Below are positions 43,546 through 52,356 of a stretch of 64,000 nucleotides of DNA, piece by piece (positions within the stretch are counted from its first letter, which is position 1; each line of letters opens with the position of its first letter). The DNA comes from Vibrio mimicus CAIM 602. GTDB lineage: Bacteria > Pseudomonadota > Gammaproteobacteria > Enterobacterales > Vibrionaceae. The DNA lies in the NCBI RefSeq assembly GCF_000338875.1, contig NZ_AOMO01000077.1, positions 1 through 64,000 of the forward strand, read 5' to 3'. The notes beneath the pieces were generated by a model, which made no database searches, had not been told where the DNA came from, and saw nothing but the letters and a program-made list of their open reading frames with translations. The position numbers were made by a program, and so were the translations under genes.

Positions 43546-43574
43546 AAAAATTGCCGGGGTAATGATACCCCGGC
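43546..43574 (-). terminator. Terminator or attenuator between dapA and bamC
   Basis: On the minus strand GCCGGGGTA, loop TCAT, TACCCCGGC then AATTTTT. The T-run runs straight into the AGGAG ribosome site of bamC, so read-through is required for bamC expression from dapA transcripts unless bamC has its own promoter. Confidence 0.85.
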
Positions 43575-43592
43575 ATTGTAATGGATAGCGCC

Positions 43593-44471
43593 TTAATAAA
43601 TACAGGCTTCAGACAGTGCTTGGGCAACGATTGGGCGAGCTTGTTCCGAAAGTTGGGTCAAAGGTAGACGCAGATCACCATTTGCGATCAGCCCCATCTT
43701 GTGCGCTGCCCACTTAACTGGAATAGGGCTTGATTCGATAAACAGGTTCTTATGCAGAGTCATCAAACGTTGGTTGATGATTTCTGCTTCTTCAAACTTC
43801 CCAGCCAAAGCCAAGTGCATCATCTTCGCCATATCAGCTGCAGCGATATTGTTGGTCACGGAAATCACGCCTTCTCCACCGAGCTTCACAAACTCAAGGC
43901 CAGTAGCATCATCACCACTGAGCAGAACAAAACCGTCTTTACACATTTCACGGTGTTTAGCGACACGGCTTAAATCACCCGTCGCATCTTTCAGAGCCAC
44001 GATGTTTTTGATTTCAGAAAGGCGAGCCACCGTTTCAGGACGCATATCTACCGCAGTACGTCCTGGTACGTTGTACAAAATCACCGGAATATCGGTTTCT
44101 TGTGCAATCGCGTTGTAGTGTAGGAACAACCCTTCTTGAGTCGGTTTGTTGTAGTAAGGCGTAACACTCAGGTAACCCGAAATGCCAGTATTATTGAGCA
44201 GGCGGCTGAATGTGACAGCTTCGTGAGTCGCATTGGCTCCTGTCCCCGCAATAATAGGCAGACGACCTTCAGCAAATTCCACCGTTTTCGCTACTACCTT
44301 AACGTGTTCTTCGACTGTTAGCGTGGCAGATTCGCCCGTAGTGCCGACCGAAACAATCGCATCGGTACCTGCATCAACGTGGAAATCAACCAGCTTTTTA
44401 AGGCTGACGTAATCAACCTCGCCGTCTGGAGTAAATGGGGTAATTAACGCAACGATACTTCCTGAAAACAT
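43593..44471 (-). CDS. dapA: 4-hydroxy-tetrahydrodipicolinate synthase DapA
   Basis: Condenses pyruvate with aspartate semialdehyde, the first committed step to diaminopimelate and lysine. The 292-residue TIM barrel has Lys161 (VALKDATGD) as the Schiff base residue, Tyr133 (LYNVPGR) and the GTTGESATL motif at 43-51. It works with Asd and DapE, both encoded in this window. It is divergent from gcvR. Confidence 0.97.
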   Translation of the reverse strand: MFSGSIVALITPFTPDGEVDYVSLKKLVDFHVDAGTDAIVSVGTTGESATLTVEEHVKVVAKTVEFAEGRLPIIAGTGANATHEAVTFSRLLNNTGISGYLSVTPYYNKPTQEGLFLHYNAIAQETDIPVILYNVPGRTAVDMRPETVARLSEIKNIVALKDATGDLSRVAKHREMCKDGFVLLSGDDATGLEFVKLGGEGVISVTNNIAAADMAKMMHLALAGKFEEAEIINQRLMTLHKNLFIESSPIPVKWAAHKMGLIANGDLRLPLTQLSEQARPIVAQALSEACIY

Positions 44472-44747
44472 GTCTATCTCCCTAATCTGATACTCTCAGC
44501 ATGGTAATGCATGGCGCTAAAAAAAGACAAGCGGAGAAATAGGCTTAAATCGCCATGCGGATGAATATTGATAAGATGCCCTCATTAAAACGGCATCTGG
44601 GCATATCGCCTTTATACACCTCGCTTCTCGACAGGTGTCAAACGCCTGTCATTTTCAGTGTGGTAGCACGGAAAAACGCACTTGGTCACGGTTTTTCTAT
44701 ACTTTAACTGTGTTAACATGCCCGAAAATCATCTCAAAAGTGACAGT
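44472..44747. promoter_or_regulatory. Divergent dapA/gcvR promoter region
   Basis: A 276-bp intergenic stretch. It contains three small dyads: AGATGCC/GGCATCT (44574-44598), GACAGGTG/CGCCTGTC followed by ATTTT (44630-44654), and GAAAAAC/GTTTTTC (44671-44697), the last just before TATACT at 44698, a possible gcvR -10. The second could be a weak plus-strand terminator or attenuator. No promoter can be assigned firmly. Confidence 0.35.
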
Positions 44748-45290
44748 ATGACTCAGCATCTTGTGATCACCGCCGTGGGTACCGATAGACCCGGCATTTG
44801 TAATGAAGTGGTTCGACTGGTTACCCAAGCTGGTTGCAATATCATCGATAGCCGTATCGCTTTGTTTGGAAAAGAATTTACTCTATTGATGTTAATTTCA
44901 GGCTCTCCGAGCAACATCACGCGTGTCGAAACAACGCTACCTTTGCTTGGTCAGCAACATGATCTGATCACCATGATGAAACGTACTTCACCTCATGATC
45001 ATCAAAATCATGCTTATACCGTTGAAGTGTACGTCGAGTCTGACGACAAAATGGGACTGACTGAGAAATTCACCCAGTTCTTCGCTGAACGCCAAATCGG
45101 TATGGCATCACTGAGCGCGCAAACCATCAGTAAAGACAAGCTGCAGAGTGAACAAGATCAGTTCCATATCGCGATCAGTGCGCGTGTGGATTCTGGTTGT
45201 AACCTGATGCAGTTGCAGGAAGAGTTTGATGCTCTGTGTGAAAAACTTGATGTTCAAGGTTCACTTAACTTTATAAAAAACAGTCAGTAA
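44748..45290 (+). CDS. gcvR: Glycine cleavage system transcriptional repressor GcvR
   Basis: A 180-residue protein with two ACT domains (about 5-85 and 95-175). The first has AVGTDRPGICNEVVRLV and CNIIDSRIALFGKEFTL. In E. coli GcvR blocks the activator GcvA when glycine is scarce, by protein-protein contact. ATG 44748 gives the family start (MTQHLVITAVG); ATG 44718 in the same frame is possible. As in E. coli, bcp follows (14-base gap). Confidence 0.92.
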   Translation: MTQHLVITAVGTDRPGICNEVVRLVTQAGCNIIDSRIALFGKEFTLLMLISGSPSNITRVETTLPLLGQQHDLITMMKRTSPHDHQNHAYTVEVYVESDDKMGLTEKFTQFFAERQIGMASLSAQTISKDKLQSEQDQFHIAISARVDSGCNLMQLQEEFDALCEKLDVQGSLNFIKNSQ

Positions 45291-45304
45291 TCAAAGGGAT
45301 CACT

Positions 45305-45772
45305 ATGAACACTCTTACTGCTGGAACTCCAGCCCCTACCTTTTCTTTGCCCGATCAAGATGGCAATCCAGTAACGCTTGCTGATTTTGCAGGCAAAAAA
45401 GTGCTGCTCTACTTTTACCCTAAAGCCATGACTCCCGGCTGCACAGTACAAGCGCAAGGTCTACGTGACATTCAAGCCGAATTACAAGCGCACAATGTCG
45501 TAGTTCTTGGAGTAAGCATTGATCCGGTGAAGCGACTAGGGAAATTTATCGAGCGTGATAACCTCAATTTCTCTCTGTTGTCTGATGAAGACCACCAAGT
45601 GGCTGAACAATTTGGTGTATGGGGTGAGAAAAAGTTCATGGGCAAAGTTTTCGATGGCTTACATCGCATTAGCTTTTTGATTAATGAACAAGGTGTGATT
45701 GAGCAGGTTTTCGATAAGTTTAAAACCACCAACCACCATGAAGTGGTTCTTAACTACCTCAACAATAAATAG
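45305..45772 (+). CDS. bcp: Thioredoxin-dependent thiol peroxidase Bcp (PrxQ)
   Basis: A 155-residue peroxiredoxin. The peroxidatic Cys46 lies in AMTPGCTVQAQGLRD, and the catalytic Arg is in the KRLGKFIERDN region or nearby. In E. coli Bcp the resolving Cys follows five residues later (CTVQACGLRD); here that position is Gln, so this is a one-Cys variant that must use another resolving thiol. It is downstream of gcvR in the same operon. Confidence 0.94.
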   Translation: MNTLTAGTPAPTFSLPDQDGNPVTLADFAGKKVLLYFYPKAMTPGCTVQAQGLRDIQAELQAHNVVVLGVSIDPVKRLGKFIERDNLNFSLLSDEDHQVAEQFGVWGEKKFMGKVFDGLHRISFLINEQGVIEQVFDKFKTTNHHEVVLNYLNNK

Positions 45773-45820
45773 AGAGTAGTGCCCTTTACATAAGGCTTTC
45801 ATGCCTACGCGATATAGATT

Positions 45821-45857
45821 AAAGAAAAAGGCCAGTCGATGACTGGCCTTTTTCTTT
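45821..45857. terminator. Bidirectional terminator between bcp and mlp24
   Basis: A 17-bp perfect inverted repeat (AAAGAAAAAGGCCAGTC with its complement, 3-base loop) lies between the converging genes, with T-rich ends on both strands. Confidence 0.93.
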
Positions 45858-45869
45858 GGTACATAACGA

Positions 45870-47741
45870 TTAGACAATAAACTTATTCAGCAAACTGTCT
45901 TGCTCACGAACGTTCTCCGTTTGCACTTCCATCGCGATGCTTGCCCCTGCCGCAGCATCTGCCACTTGCGTCGACAGATCTTTAATCTTCACCGTATTGG
46001 AGTTGATCTCTTCCGCCACCAAGCTCTGCTCTTCAGCAGCAGAAGCAATTTGCATGTTCATATCGCTGATCCGCTGAATCGCACCACGGATACGCTGCAA
46101 TGATTCATCTGCCAGCTTGGCTTTGACGACTGCTTCATCCGCCGTGTGTTGGCTCTCTTTCATCGCCACCGAAACCGCATTCGCACCAGATTGTAGCTGT
46201 TCAATCATGCTTCGGATTTCTGTAGTGGATTGCTGAGTACGTTGCGCCAAAGTACGAACTTCATCAGCAACTACAGCAAAGCCTCGACCAGACTCTCCTG
46301 CACGTGCAGCTTCAATCGCAGCATTCAGTGCCAATAGGTTAGTTTGGTCAGCAATATCGTTGATCACTTTTAAGATGGTTTCGATGTTGCCTGTCGCGAT
46401 TTCCAGCCCTTTCACCTCTTCAACGGCTTGTTCGATACGTGCTGAAAGCGCATCAATCGAGCGAGTGGTATCACTCACGACCTTGCTGCCATCCATTGAA
46501 GCTTCACCCGCTTCATGGGCTGCCGCGGCAGCACCTTGAGCATTGTTGGCCACTTCTGTCGCCGTTACCGCCATTTCATGCATCGCCGTTGCAAGTTGCT
46601 CTAGCTCTTGTAACTGTTGAGTCACTGCTCGAGCCGATTCTTGAGCACCCATCACCGTTTGTTCTGTACCATGCATGATTTCAGAACCAATTGCCTTGAG
46701 TTGCTGAATCTGCCCCTGCAAAGTCTGGGTAAAGGTGTTAAATCCACTAGCCAGTTCCGCAAATTCTTTATCCGTATTGGTATCAAGACGTTTGGTTAAG
46801 TCACCTTGGCCTGAAGCCACATCCTGAATAGCACGGTTTAGTACCCCAAGTGGCTTCATCAACATTCTGATGAGTAAACCAAGCCCTATCACACTGAGTA
46901 GGACACCAATTAAGGTATAAACGATGGAGCTATTACGCAGTTCAGCCAGCGTAGCAAAAGCGATCGATTCATCAATCACTGCACCGATGTACCATTTTTC
47001 TTCTGGTACAAGCGTGAAGTTAACAATGTAGGTTTTGCCATCGTGCTCGATGGATTGAGTTCCTTGCTGAATTTTAACGCCCGGTAAATAACGATTGAGC
47101 GGCTCACCATTCAGATCTGATTTCGGGTGAGCGATGGTGGTGCCATCTTCAGTCACAATAAACAGATAGCCCGCATCAAACAGATTAATTGAGTTCACTA
47201 AGTCCGCTAACGCCGTTAACTCCACATCAAAGAAGATTGCACCTTCAAATTTGCTTTGAGCCACAAGCGGTGTACCAATTGAAATAATGGTGTTTTTGGT
47301 TGTGGCATCAACATAAGGTTCGGTGACGACCAGCTTTCTTTGTTGTTTGGCATCTATGTACCATGGGCGCGTGCGTGGATCGTAATCCGCTTCAACTTCC
47401 CAAGTATCATCGTTTTCAACAACAGCACCATCATTCTCGTAACCCACACCCACAGCAATATAGCTTTGTTTCAGTTTCGGGGTTTCTAAAACTTGGCGAA
47501 CGTATTCACGATTATCGGGATCAAGAGCTAATACCTCAGTGGTGGTTTGAGCGAGTGCTTTCTTACTGCTCAAATCCGCTTCAATGGTATTTTTTACCCC
47601 TGCCACCATCTCTTTTAAGCTGGTATTGACGAAGGACTCAACTTGGCTGCGAACTGTCGTCTGTTGCTGAAAGGAGAGCAGAGAAATAACAACCAACAGC
47701 AGCAAAGAGGACGCTGCCACAATTTTATGACTAAATTTCAT
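45870..47741 (-). CDS. mlp24: Methyl-accepting chemotaxis protein, amino-acid receptor Mlp24
   Basis: A 623-residue chemoreceptor. TM1 is about 7-25; a periplasmic dCache domain runs about 35-265; TM2 is about 273-293, followed by HAMP and the MCP signalling hairpin with EAARAGESGRGFAVVADEVR. The dCache domain carries the amino-acid contact pattern Tyr120, Arg125, Trp127, Tyr128, Asp130 and Asp172 (DYDPRTRPWYIDA). The locus corresponds by position to V. cholerae Mlp24 (McpX, VC2161), reported to sense several amino acids. No C-terminal CheR-docking pentapeptide is seen. A sigma-28-like promoter lies upstream. Confidence 0.88.
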   Translation of the reverse strand: MKFSHKIVAASSLLLLVVISLLSFQQQTTVRSQVESFVNTSLKEMVAGVKNTIEADLSSKKALAQTTTEVLALDPDNREYVRQVLETPKLKQSYIAVGVGYENDGAVVENDDTWEVEADYDPRTRPWYIDAKQQRKLVVTEPYVDATTKNTIISIGTPLVAQSKFEGAIFFDVELTALADLVNSINLFDAGYLFIVTEDGTTIAHPKSDLNGEPLNRYLPGVKIQQGTQSIEHDGKTYIVNFTLVPEEKWYIGAVIDESIAFATLAELRNSSIVYTLIGVLLSVIGLGLLIRMLMKPLGVLNRAIQDVASGQGDLTKRLDTNTDKEFAELASGFNTFTQTLQGQIQQLKAIGSEIMHGTEQTVMGAQESARAVTQQLQELEQLATAMHEMAVTATEVANNAQGAAAAAHEAGEASMDGSKVVSDTTRSIDALSARIEQAVEEVKGLEIATGNIETILKVINDIADQTNLLALNAAIEAARAGESGRGFAVVADEVRTLAQRTQQSTTEIRSMIEQLQSGANAVSVAMKESQHTADEAVVKAKLADESLQRIRGAIQRISDMNMQIASAAEEQSLVAEEINSNTVKIKDLSTQVADAAAGASIAMEVQTENVREQDSLLNKFIV

Positions 47742-47798
47742 ACCAACTCCGATGTATACCGCACTCTTTATTGCGGCGAAATATGCGACACATTAACT

Positions 47799-47826
47799 AT
47801 ATCGTCCATGAGGAGTATAACCTTTA
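47799..47826 (-). promoter_or_regulatory. Candidate sigma-28 promoter of mlp24
   Basis: The minus strand reads TAAA, 16 bases, GACGATAT, six of eight positions matching the FliA -10, one base longer in spacing than the flagellin promoters of this window. It is 58-85 bases before the chemoreceptor start. Confidence 0.45.
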
Positions 47827-47861
47827 GCTTTTATTTACAATTAGATGAGTAACGCAAAGTT

Positions 47862-47887
47862 AAAAAAGCCTCACAGATGTGAGGCTT
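47862..47887 (-). terminator. Terminator after the PerM-family gene
   Basis: On the minus strand AAGCCTCAC, loop ATCT, GTGAGGCTT followed by T. It lies 33 bases past the stop. Confidence 0.9.
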
Positions 47888-47919
47888 AAATAAGAATAAA
47901 GGTTAACCGTAGGGATGGT

Positions 47920-48990
47920 TTAAATACTCGCTTCAGGCTCATCTTCTAAGCTAGGCAAGGCTTTCCATACCGCTTTAACCAACGTTGCCAACGGAATAGC
48001 AAAGAACACGCCCCAAAATCCCCATAGCCCGCCGAAAACCAACACCGCAATAATAATTGCAACCGGATGCAAGTTAACCGCTTCAGAAAATAGGATTGGC
48101 ACCAGCACGTTACCATCCAGAGCTTGAATGATGCCGTAAGCAATCAGCAAAGTATAAAACTGTGGCGTCAGCCCCCATTGGAAAAGTGCCACAATCGCCA
48201 CGGGTACGGTTACCGCAGCCGCCCCAACATAGGGGATCAACACTGAAAGCCCAACAGCGACAGCCAGAAGTACCGAATAACGTAAATCTAAAATAGCGAA
48301 GGTGATATAACTCACCGTGCCTACGATGATGATTTCCAACACTTTGCCACGAATGTAGTTGGAGATTTGTTGGTTCATCTCTTCCCACACTTTTGTCGCA
48401 AGTTTACGGTTACGAGGCAAAACACCGCTCGCCATTCGCAGCATTTCTTGTTTATCTTTCAACAAGAAAAATACCAGCAATGGCACCAAGATTAGATATA
48501 CACCTAAGGTTGCTAAACTCACCAGCGAAGCCAGCGAGCCTTTCACCACGGTTTCCCCCATTCCTAATACTTTGTTTTTCGCGTTACTGATCACCGATTC
48601 GACGATTTCTAAATGCGCAAGCTCGGGGTAACGCTCAGGCAAAGAAGTAATGAACTGTTGAGTACCGCTGTACATGTTCGGTACATCATTGATTAAGTTC
48701 CCCACCTGCTTCCAAATCGTTGGTACCAAACCAAATACCGCCAATATCATCAAGCCCGTAAACACAGTAATCACAATGACCACCGCGACAGTACGAGGAA
48801 TTCGTAAACGGCGCAGTTGAGTAACAGGCCACTCGAGCAAATAAGCCAATACAATCGCTACCAGCAAAGGTGCAATCAAGTGCCCAAAGAAATAGATGGT
48901 GATAAAACCAAACAGTAAAATGGCGACCAAACTAGCTGCGTGCGGATCGGAGAAGCGTCGCTTATACCACCGACTGACCATTTCAAACAT
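47920..48990 (-). CDS. AI-2E family transporter / PerM homologue
   Basis: A 356-residue polytopic membrane protein of the AI-2E family transporter group (UPF0118). It has about eight hydrophobic segments, with PYVGAAAVTVPVAIVAL and a C-terminal block GFWGVFFAIPLATLVKAV typical of the family. Members have been tied to autoinducer-2 export or sodium/proton exchange; the substrate here is unknown. ATG 48990 overlaps the stop of the TusA-like gene (TAATG) and has AGGAG upstream; ATG 48981 is an alternative. Confidence 0.87.
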   Translation of the reverse strand: MFEMVSRWYKRRFSDPHAASLVAILLFGFITIYFFGHLIAPLLVAIVLAYLLEWPVTQLRRLRIPRTVAVVIVITVFTGLMILAVFGLVPTIWKQVGNLINDVPNMYSGTQQFITSLPERYPELAHLEIVESVISNAKNKVLGMGETVVKGSLASLVSLATLGVYLILVPLLVFFLLKDKQEMLRMASGVLPRNRKLATKVWEEMNQQISNYIRGKVLEIIIVGTVSYITFAILDLRYSVLLAVAVGLSVLIPYVGAAAVTVPVAIVALFQWGLTPQFYTLLIAYGIIQALDGNVLVPILFSEAVNLHPVAIIIAVLVFGGLWGFWGVFFAIPLATLVKAVWKALPSLEDEPEASI

Positions 48991-49219
48991 TAGACGAAGT
49001 CTCCTTACTAACCATGAGCGAACAATGATCGTGTTTTTGAGTACGCTGACAATCAAGTAGCTGCAGAGCCATATACTTTTCAATGTCACGTTGTGAGGCG
49101 GGATCGGCAATCAAAATGGTCAGCGACTCACCGGGAGACAGTGACGCTGTCGCCCGCTTAGCTAGCAACAAAGCCATCGGGCAACGTTGCTCACGCAAAT
49201 CGAGAATAATCGGTTCCAT
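48983..49219 (-). CDS. TusA/SirA-family sulfurtransferase-like protein
   Basis: A 78-residue protein with the CPxxxL motif of TusA (LREQRCPMALLLAKR), the Cys that carries persulfide in tRNA thiolation proteins. It is a paralogue-type member, more diverged than TusA itself, so the acceptor pathway is uncertain. It overlaps the start of the PerM-family gene by 8 bases and is divergent from bepA. Confidence 0.85.
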   Translation of the reverse strand: MEPIILDLREQRCPMALLLAKRATASLSPGESLTILIADPASQRDIEKYMALQLLDCQRTQKHDHCSLMVSKETSSNV

Positions 49220-49402
49220 TCTGCCGCTTAATCCTTAATATAGGTGGCACATTGTATCGGCTTTCAGTCAGGGTTACACCTATTGTGCGTAAGCAGGTGG
49301 CGGATTTTGACAGGAAATTCACTACAGCATGGCCGGATTGAGAAACCAATTGGAATCGGTTATGTCTTACTGGCAGATAAACTCGGAGTATTCGCAGCCA
49401 TT

Positions 49403-50857
49403 ATGAAATTCTTCCCGACACGTACCCTGTTGTGCTTATGCATTGCAGCTCAATGTCTCCCAGCCGTTGCACAAACTGAAACCATCGAATTGCCAGATAT
49501 CGGCACGGTAGCGGGTTCAACCTTGACCATAGATCAAGAGCTAATTTACGGCGATGCCTACATGCGCATGCTGCGTAATAACCAACCGGTAATTAACGAT
49601 CCTGTACTCAATGAGTACATCGATAATTTAGGTCATCGCTTGGTGGCCAATGCTAATGATGTCAAAACGCCTTTTACTTTCTTTTTGATCCGCGACCGTA
49701 ATATCAACGCTTTTGCCTTCTTTGGCGGTTATGTCGCACTGCATTCAGGGCTGTTTCTGCACGCTCAAAGCGAAAGTGAATTAGCTTCGGTCATGGCGCA
49801 TGAAATTGCCCATGTGACTCAACGTCATTTAGCACGCAGCATGGAAGAGCAAGCACGCCGCTCACCCGCGACGATTGCCGCACTTGCAGGTTCACTGTTA
49901 CTAGCGATTGCCGCCCCCGAAGCAGGTATTGCTGCAATTAACGCGACCATGGCAGGCAGCATTCAAGGCCAAATCAACTACACACGTAGCAATGAAAAAG
50001 AAGCGGATCGCTTTGGTATCACCACTCTCGCCAAAGCCGGATTTGATGCGAACGCGATGCCACTGTTTTTTGGTCGTTTAGCCGATGAATATCGTTACGC
50101 AAGCAAGCCGCCCCCTATGCTGCTGACTCACCCATTACCGGAAGACCGCATTACCGATAGCCGTGAGCGAGCAAGGCAGTATCCGCCACTCAAGCTCGCA
50201 CCGCACTTGGATTATCATTTGGCTCGCGCTCGAATCATCGCCCGCTATGCAGGAATTGATGCGGATGCGGCATTAGATTGGTTTGCGCGCACCGAGAAAA
50301 AAATCGATGCAACGCTGCTGCCTTCTATTCAATATGGCAAAGCTCTGGTCTATCTCGACCTGAAGCAGTTTGATAAAGCTGAACCACTACTTACTCAATT
50401 AGTGAAAGAGCAACCAGACAACCATTTTTATCTGGATGCCATCAGTGACTTGTATGTAGAAACCAAGCAAGCAGCTAAAGCGCAACGCTTGCTGGAAAAT
50501 GCGTTAAAACAAACACCGAATAATTCCGTGTTAACCATCAACCACGCCAACGTACTGCTCAAACAAGATAAGTTCGCTGATGCAATCCGCGTTTTACAAC
50601 GCTATACCCATGACAATCCGAATGACATTAACGGTTGGCAGCTGCTGGCTGAATCCAACAGTCGTTTAGGTAATAGCGCAGAAGATCTCGCGGCGCGCGG
50701 AGAAATCATGGCGCTGCAAGCCAACTGGAATAAAGCTATTCAGTTTTACACTCAAGCCAGCCAATTAGTTGAGCTAGGAAGCTTAGCTCAGGCACGTTAC
50801 GATGCGCGAATTGATCAGTTGATGGTTCAACGCGAACGCTTTTTATCCCTCCAATAA
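49403..50857 (+). CDS. bepA: Periplasmic chaperone/metalloprotease BepA
   Basis: A 484-residue M48 zinc metalloprotease with TPR repeats that helps assemble, or degrades, outer-membrane proteins such as LptD. The signal peptide is about 1-23, cleaved after AVA. The zinc motif is HEIAH at 133-137, with the third ligand in the NEKEADRFG helix. The TPR region is about 310-480. ATG 49403 (MKFFPTRTLLC) is the signal-peptide start; the frame opens 53 codons earlier without support. Confidence 0.95.
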   Translation: MKFFPTRTLLCLCIAAQCLPAVAQTETIELPDIGTVAGSTLTIDQELIYGDAYMRMLRNNQPVINDPVLNEYIDNLGHRLVANANDVKTPFTFFLIRDRNINAFAFFGGYVALHSGLFLHAQSESELASVMAHEIAHVTQRHLARSMEEQARRSPATIAALAGSLLLAIAAPEAGIAAINATMAGSIQGQINYTRSNEKEADRFGITTLAKAGFDANAMPLFFGRLADEYRYASKPPPMLLTHPLPEDRITDSRERARQYPPLKLAPHLDYHLARARIIARYAGIDADAALDWFARTEKKIDATLLPSIQYGKALVYLDLKQFDKAEPLLTQLVKEQPDNHFYLDAISDLYVETKQAAKAQRLLENALKQTPNNSVLTINHANVLLKQDKFADAIRVLQRYTHDNPNDINGWQLLAESNSRLGNSAEDLAARGEIMALQANWNKAIQFYTQASQLVELGSLAQARYDARIDQLMVQRERFLSLQ

Positions 50858-50880
50858 TAAAATCTGATTAAGGAGAATCT

Positions 50881-51231
50881 ATGTCAGTCGTTATCTACCA
50901 TAATCCAAAATGCTCAAAAAGCCGTGAAACCTTAGCGCTCCTAGAAAGCCAAGGGATCGCTCCTCAAGTCATCAAGTATTTAGAAGAGTCACCTTCGGTT
51001 GAAGAACTCAAACTCCTTTATCAACAGCTGGGGCTGTCGGATGTGCGCGCTATGATGCGCAGCAAAGACGACCTGTATAAAGAGCTGAATTTGGGTGATA
51101 GCCAACTCAGTGATGATGATCTTTTCGCAGCCATGGCTGAGCACCCCAAACTCATTGAACGCCCTATCGTGGTTTCTAATGGTCAAGCGCGTCATGGTCG
51201 CCCACCTGAGCAAGTACTTGAAATTCTATGA
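50881..51231 (+). CDS. arsC: Arsenate reductase (glutaredoxin) ArsC
   Basis: A 116-residue ArsC-family protein with catalytic Cys11 in HNPKCSKSRE and conserved Arg residues in ERPIVVSNGQARHGRPPE. In E. coli the equivalent gene (yfgD) also follows bepA (yfgC), so it is the housekeeping ArsC-like protein rather than part of an ars operon. Arsenate resistance is not implied. Its stop overlaps the next start (ATGA). Confidence 0.92.
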   Translation: MSVVIYHNPKCSKSRETLALLESQGIAPQVIKYLEESPSVEELKLLYQQLGLSDVRAMMRSKDDLYKELNLGDSQLSDDDLFAAMAEHPKLIERPIVVSNGQARHGRPPEQVLEIL

Positions 51232-51794
51232 TTTCCATTGTTGTACTTTATTACAGTCGTCACGGTAGCACTCAAGCGTTAGCTCGTCAGATTGCTCGTG
51301 GCATTGAATCCGTTGCGGGATGCCAAGCCTTACTGCGTACAGTTGCCGAAATTGATGGTAGCGAAGGCGCAAGTGATCCCTACCTCAGCTTGGAAGAATT
51401 AAAGCAGTGTGATGGATTGGCATTTGGTAGCCCTGTTTGGTTTGGCAACATGGCCGCACCGTTAAAACATTTTTGGGATCAAACGACCCCGCTATGGCTC
51501 AGTGGTGCACTGATTGATAAACCGGCTTGCGTATTTACTTCATCATCAACGCTGCATGGTGGGCAAGAAACCACTCAGCAAACTATGATGCTGCCTTTGC
51601 TGCATCACGGCATGTTGATTCTCGGTATTCCCTACTCAGAGCCAGCACTGCACACAACGCAATCCGGTGGAACACCTTATGGCGCAAGCCATGTTCACCA
51701 ACAAAAAATGCTCTCTTCGGAAGAGGCAGAACTGGCTCGCCAGTTAGGAAAGCGCCTCGCCAACGTGGCCAAACAGTTAAAGGAATCCGTATGA
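51228..51794 (+). CDS. WrbA-type NAD(P)H:quinone oxidoreductase
   Basis: A 188-residue flavodoxin-fold protein: the FMN phosphate loop is YYSRHGSTQALARQ, and GSPVWFGNMAAPLKHFWDQT is the WrbA signature. The STLHGGQETT segment is the second conserved loop. It presumably reduces quinones by two electrons. It overlaps arsC and the DUF2069 gene by 4 bases each (ATGA), giving a tight three-gene operon. Confidence 0.9.
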   Translation: MISIVVLYYSRHGSTQALARQIARGIESVAGCQALLRTVAEIDGSEGASDPYLSLEELKQCDGLAFGSPVWFGNMAAPLKHFWDQTTPLWLSGALIDKPACVFTSSSTLHGGQETTQQTMMLPLLHHGMLILGIPYSEPALHTTQSGGTPYGASHVHQQKMLSSEEAELARQLGKRLANVAKQLKESV

Positions 51795-52228
51795 CCACAT
51801 CCTCCATCGCGATGCAGCCTCGCACCGCGTTTTATCGCTGGCTTGCTCTCTTCGCCAACATTGCTTTGTTGGTTTGGATTGTATTATGGCAGCTTAAGCT
51901 ATCGCCTCATCCACACCTCAATGCCAATGCACTTGCAATCGGTTGGGTTATCCCACTGCTGCTGCCACTGTACGGCATCATCAAAGGCAAACCTTATACC
52001 CATGCTTGGGCTAATTTTGTGTTGATGCTGTATTTCTTGCATGCTTTGACGTTGTTATATGTAGATGGTGGTGAACGTTGGCTGGCATTGATTGAACTAC
52101 TACTCACCTTTGCGGCGTTTATCGGTAACACACTCTATGCTCGCTTACGTGGCAAGGAGTTAGGATTAAAACTGACCAAGCTTTCTGAAGTTGAGAAGCA
52201 GGAAAAAGCACGTTTTGACCACCCATGA
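51791..52228 (+). CDS. DUF2069 family inner-membrane protein
   Basis: A 145-residue protein with four predicted membrane segments and the DUF2069 pattern (YRWLALFANIALLVWIVLWQL, LLLPLYGIIKGKPYTHAWAN). The function is unknown. Its ATG overlaps the stop of the flavodoxin-like gene. A terminator follows. Confidence 0.87.
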   Translation: MTTSSIAMQPRTAFYRWLALFANIALLVWIVLWQLKLSPHPHLNANALAIGWVIPLLLPLYGIIKGKPYTHAWANFVLMLYFLHALTLLYVDGGERWLALIELLLTFAAFIGNTLYARLRGKELGLKLTKLSEVEKQEKARFDHP

Positions 52229-52298
52229 TCTTTTTGCTTATCAGGTGCCAATTGCTCTTCGAAGCCAGAAATCAATTGTGTACTCGACAAGCAAAGAT

Positions 52299-52330
52299 AA
52301 AAAATAGCGCCTCAACGGGCGCTATTTTTA
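52299..52330. terminator. Bidirectional terminator after DUF2069
   Basis: A 13-bp inverted repeat (TAAAAATAGCGCC with GGCGCTATTTTTA) lies between the converging DUF2069 and DUF2066 genes. Confidence 0.9.
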
Positions 52331-52356
52331 TTCGTGATACCTTCTCAACTCAAGGC

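Noticed and set aside
40008..51231. An arsenic-resistance system from two ArsC-like genes
   Set aside because: YffB and ArsC are each in conserved housekeeping contexts (dapE and bepA) and no arsB or arsR is nearby.
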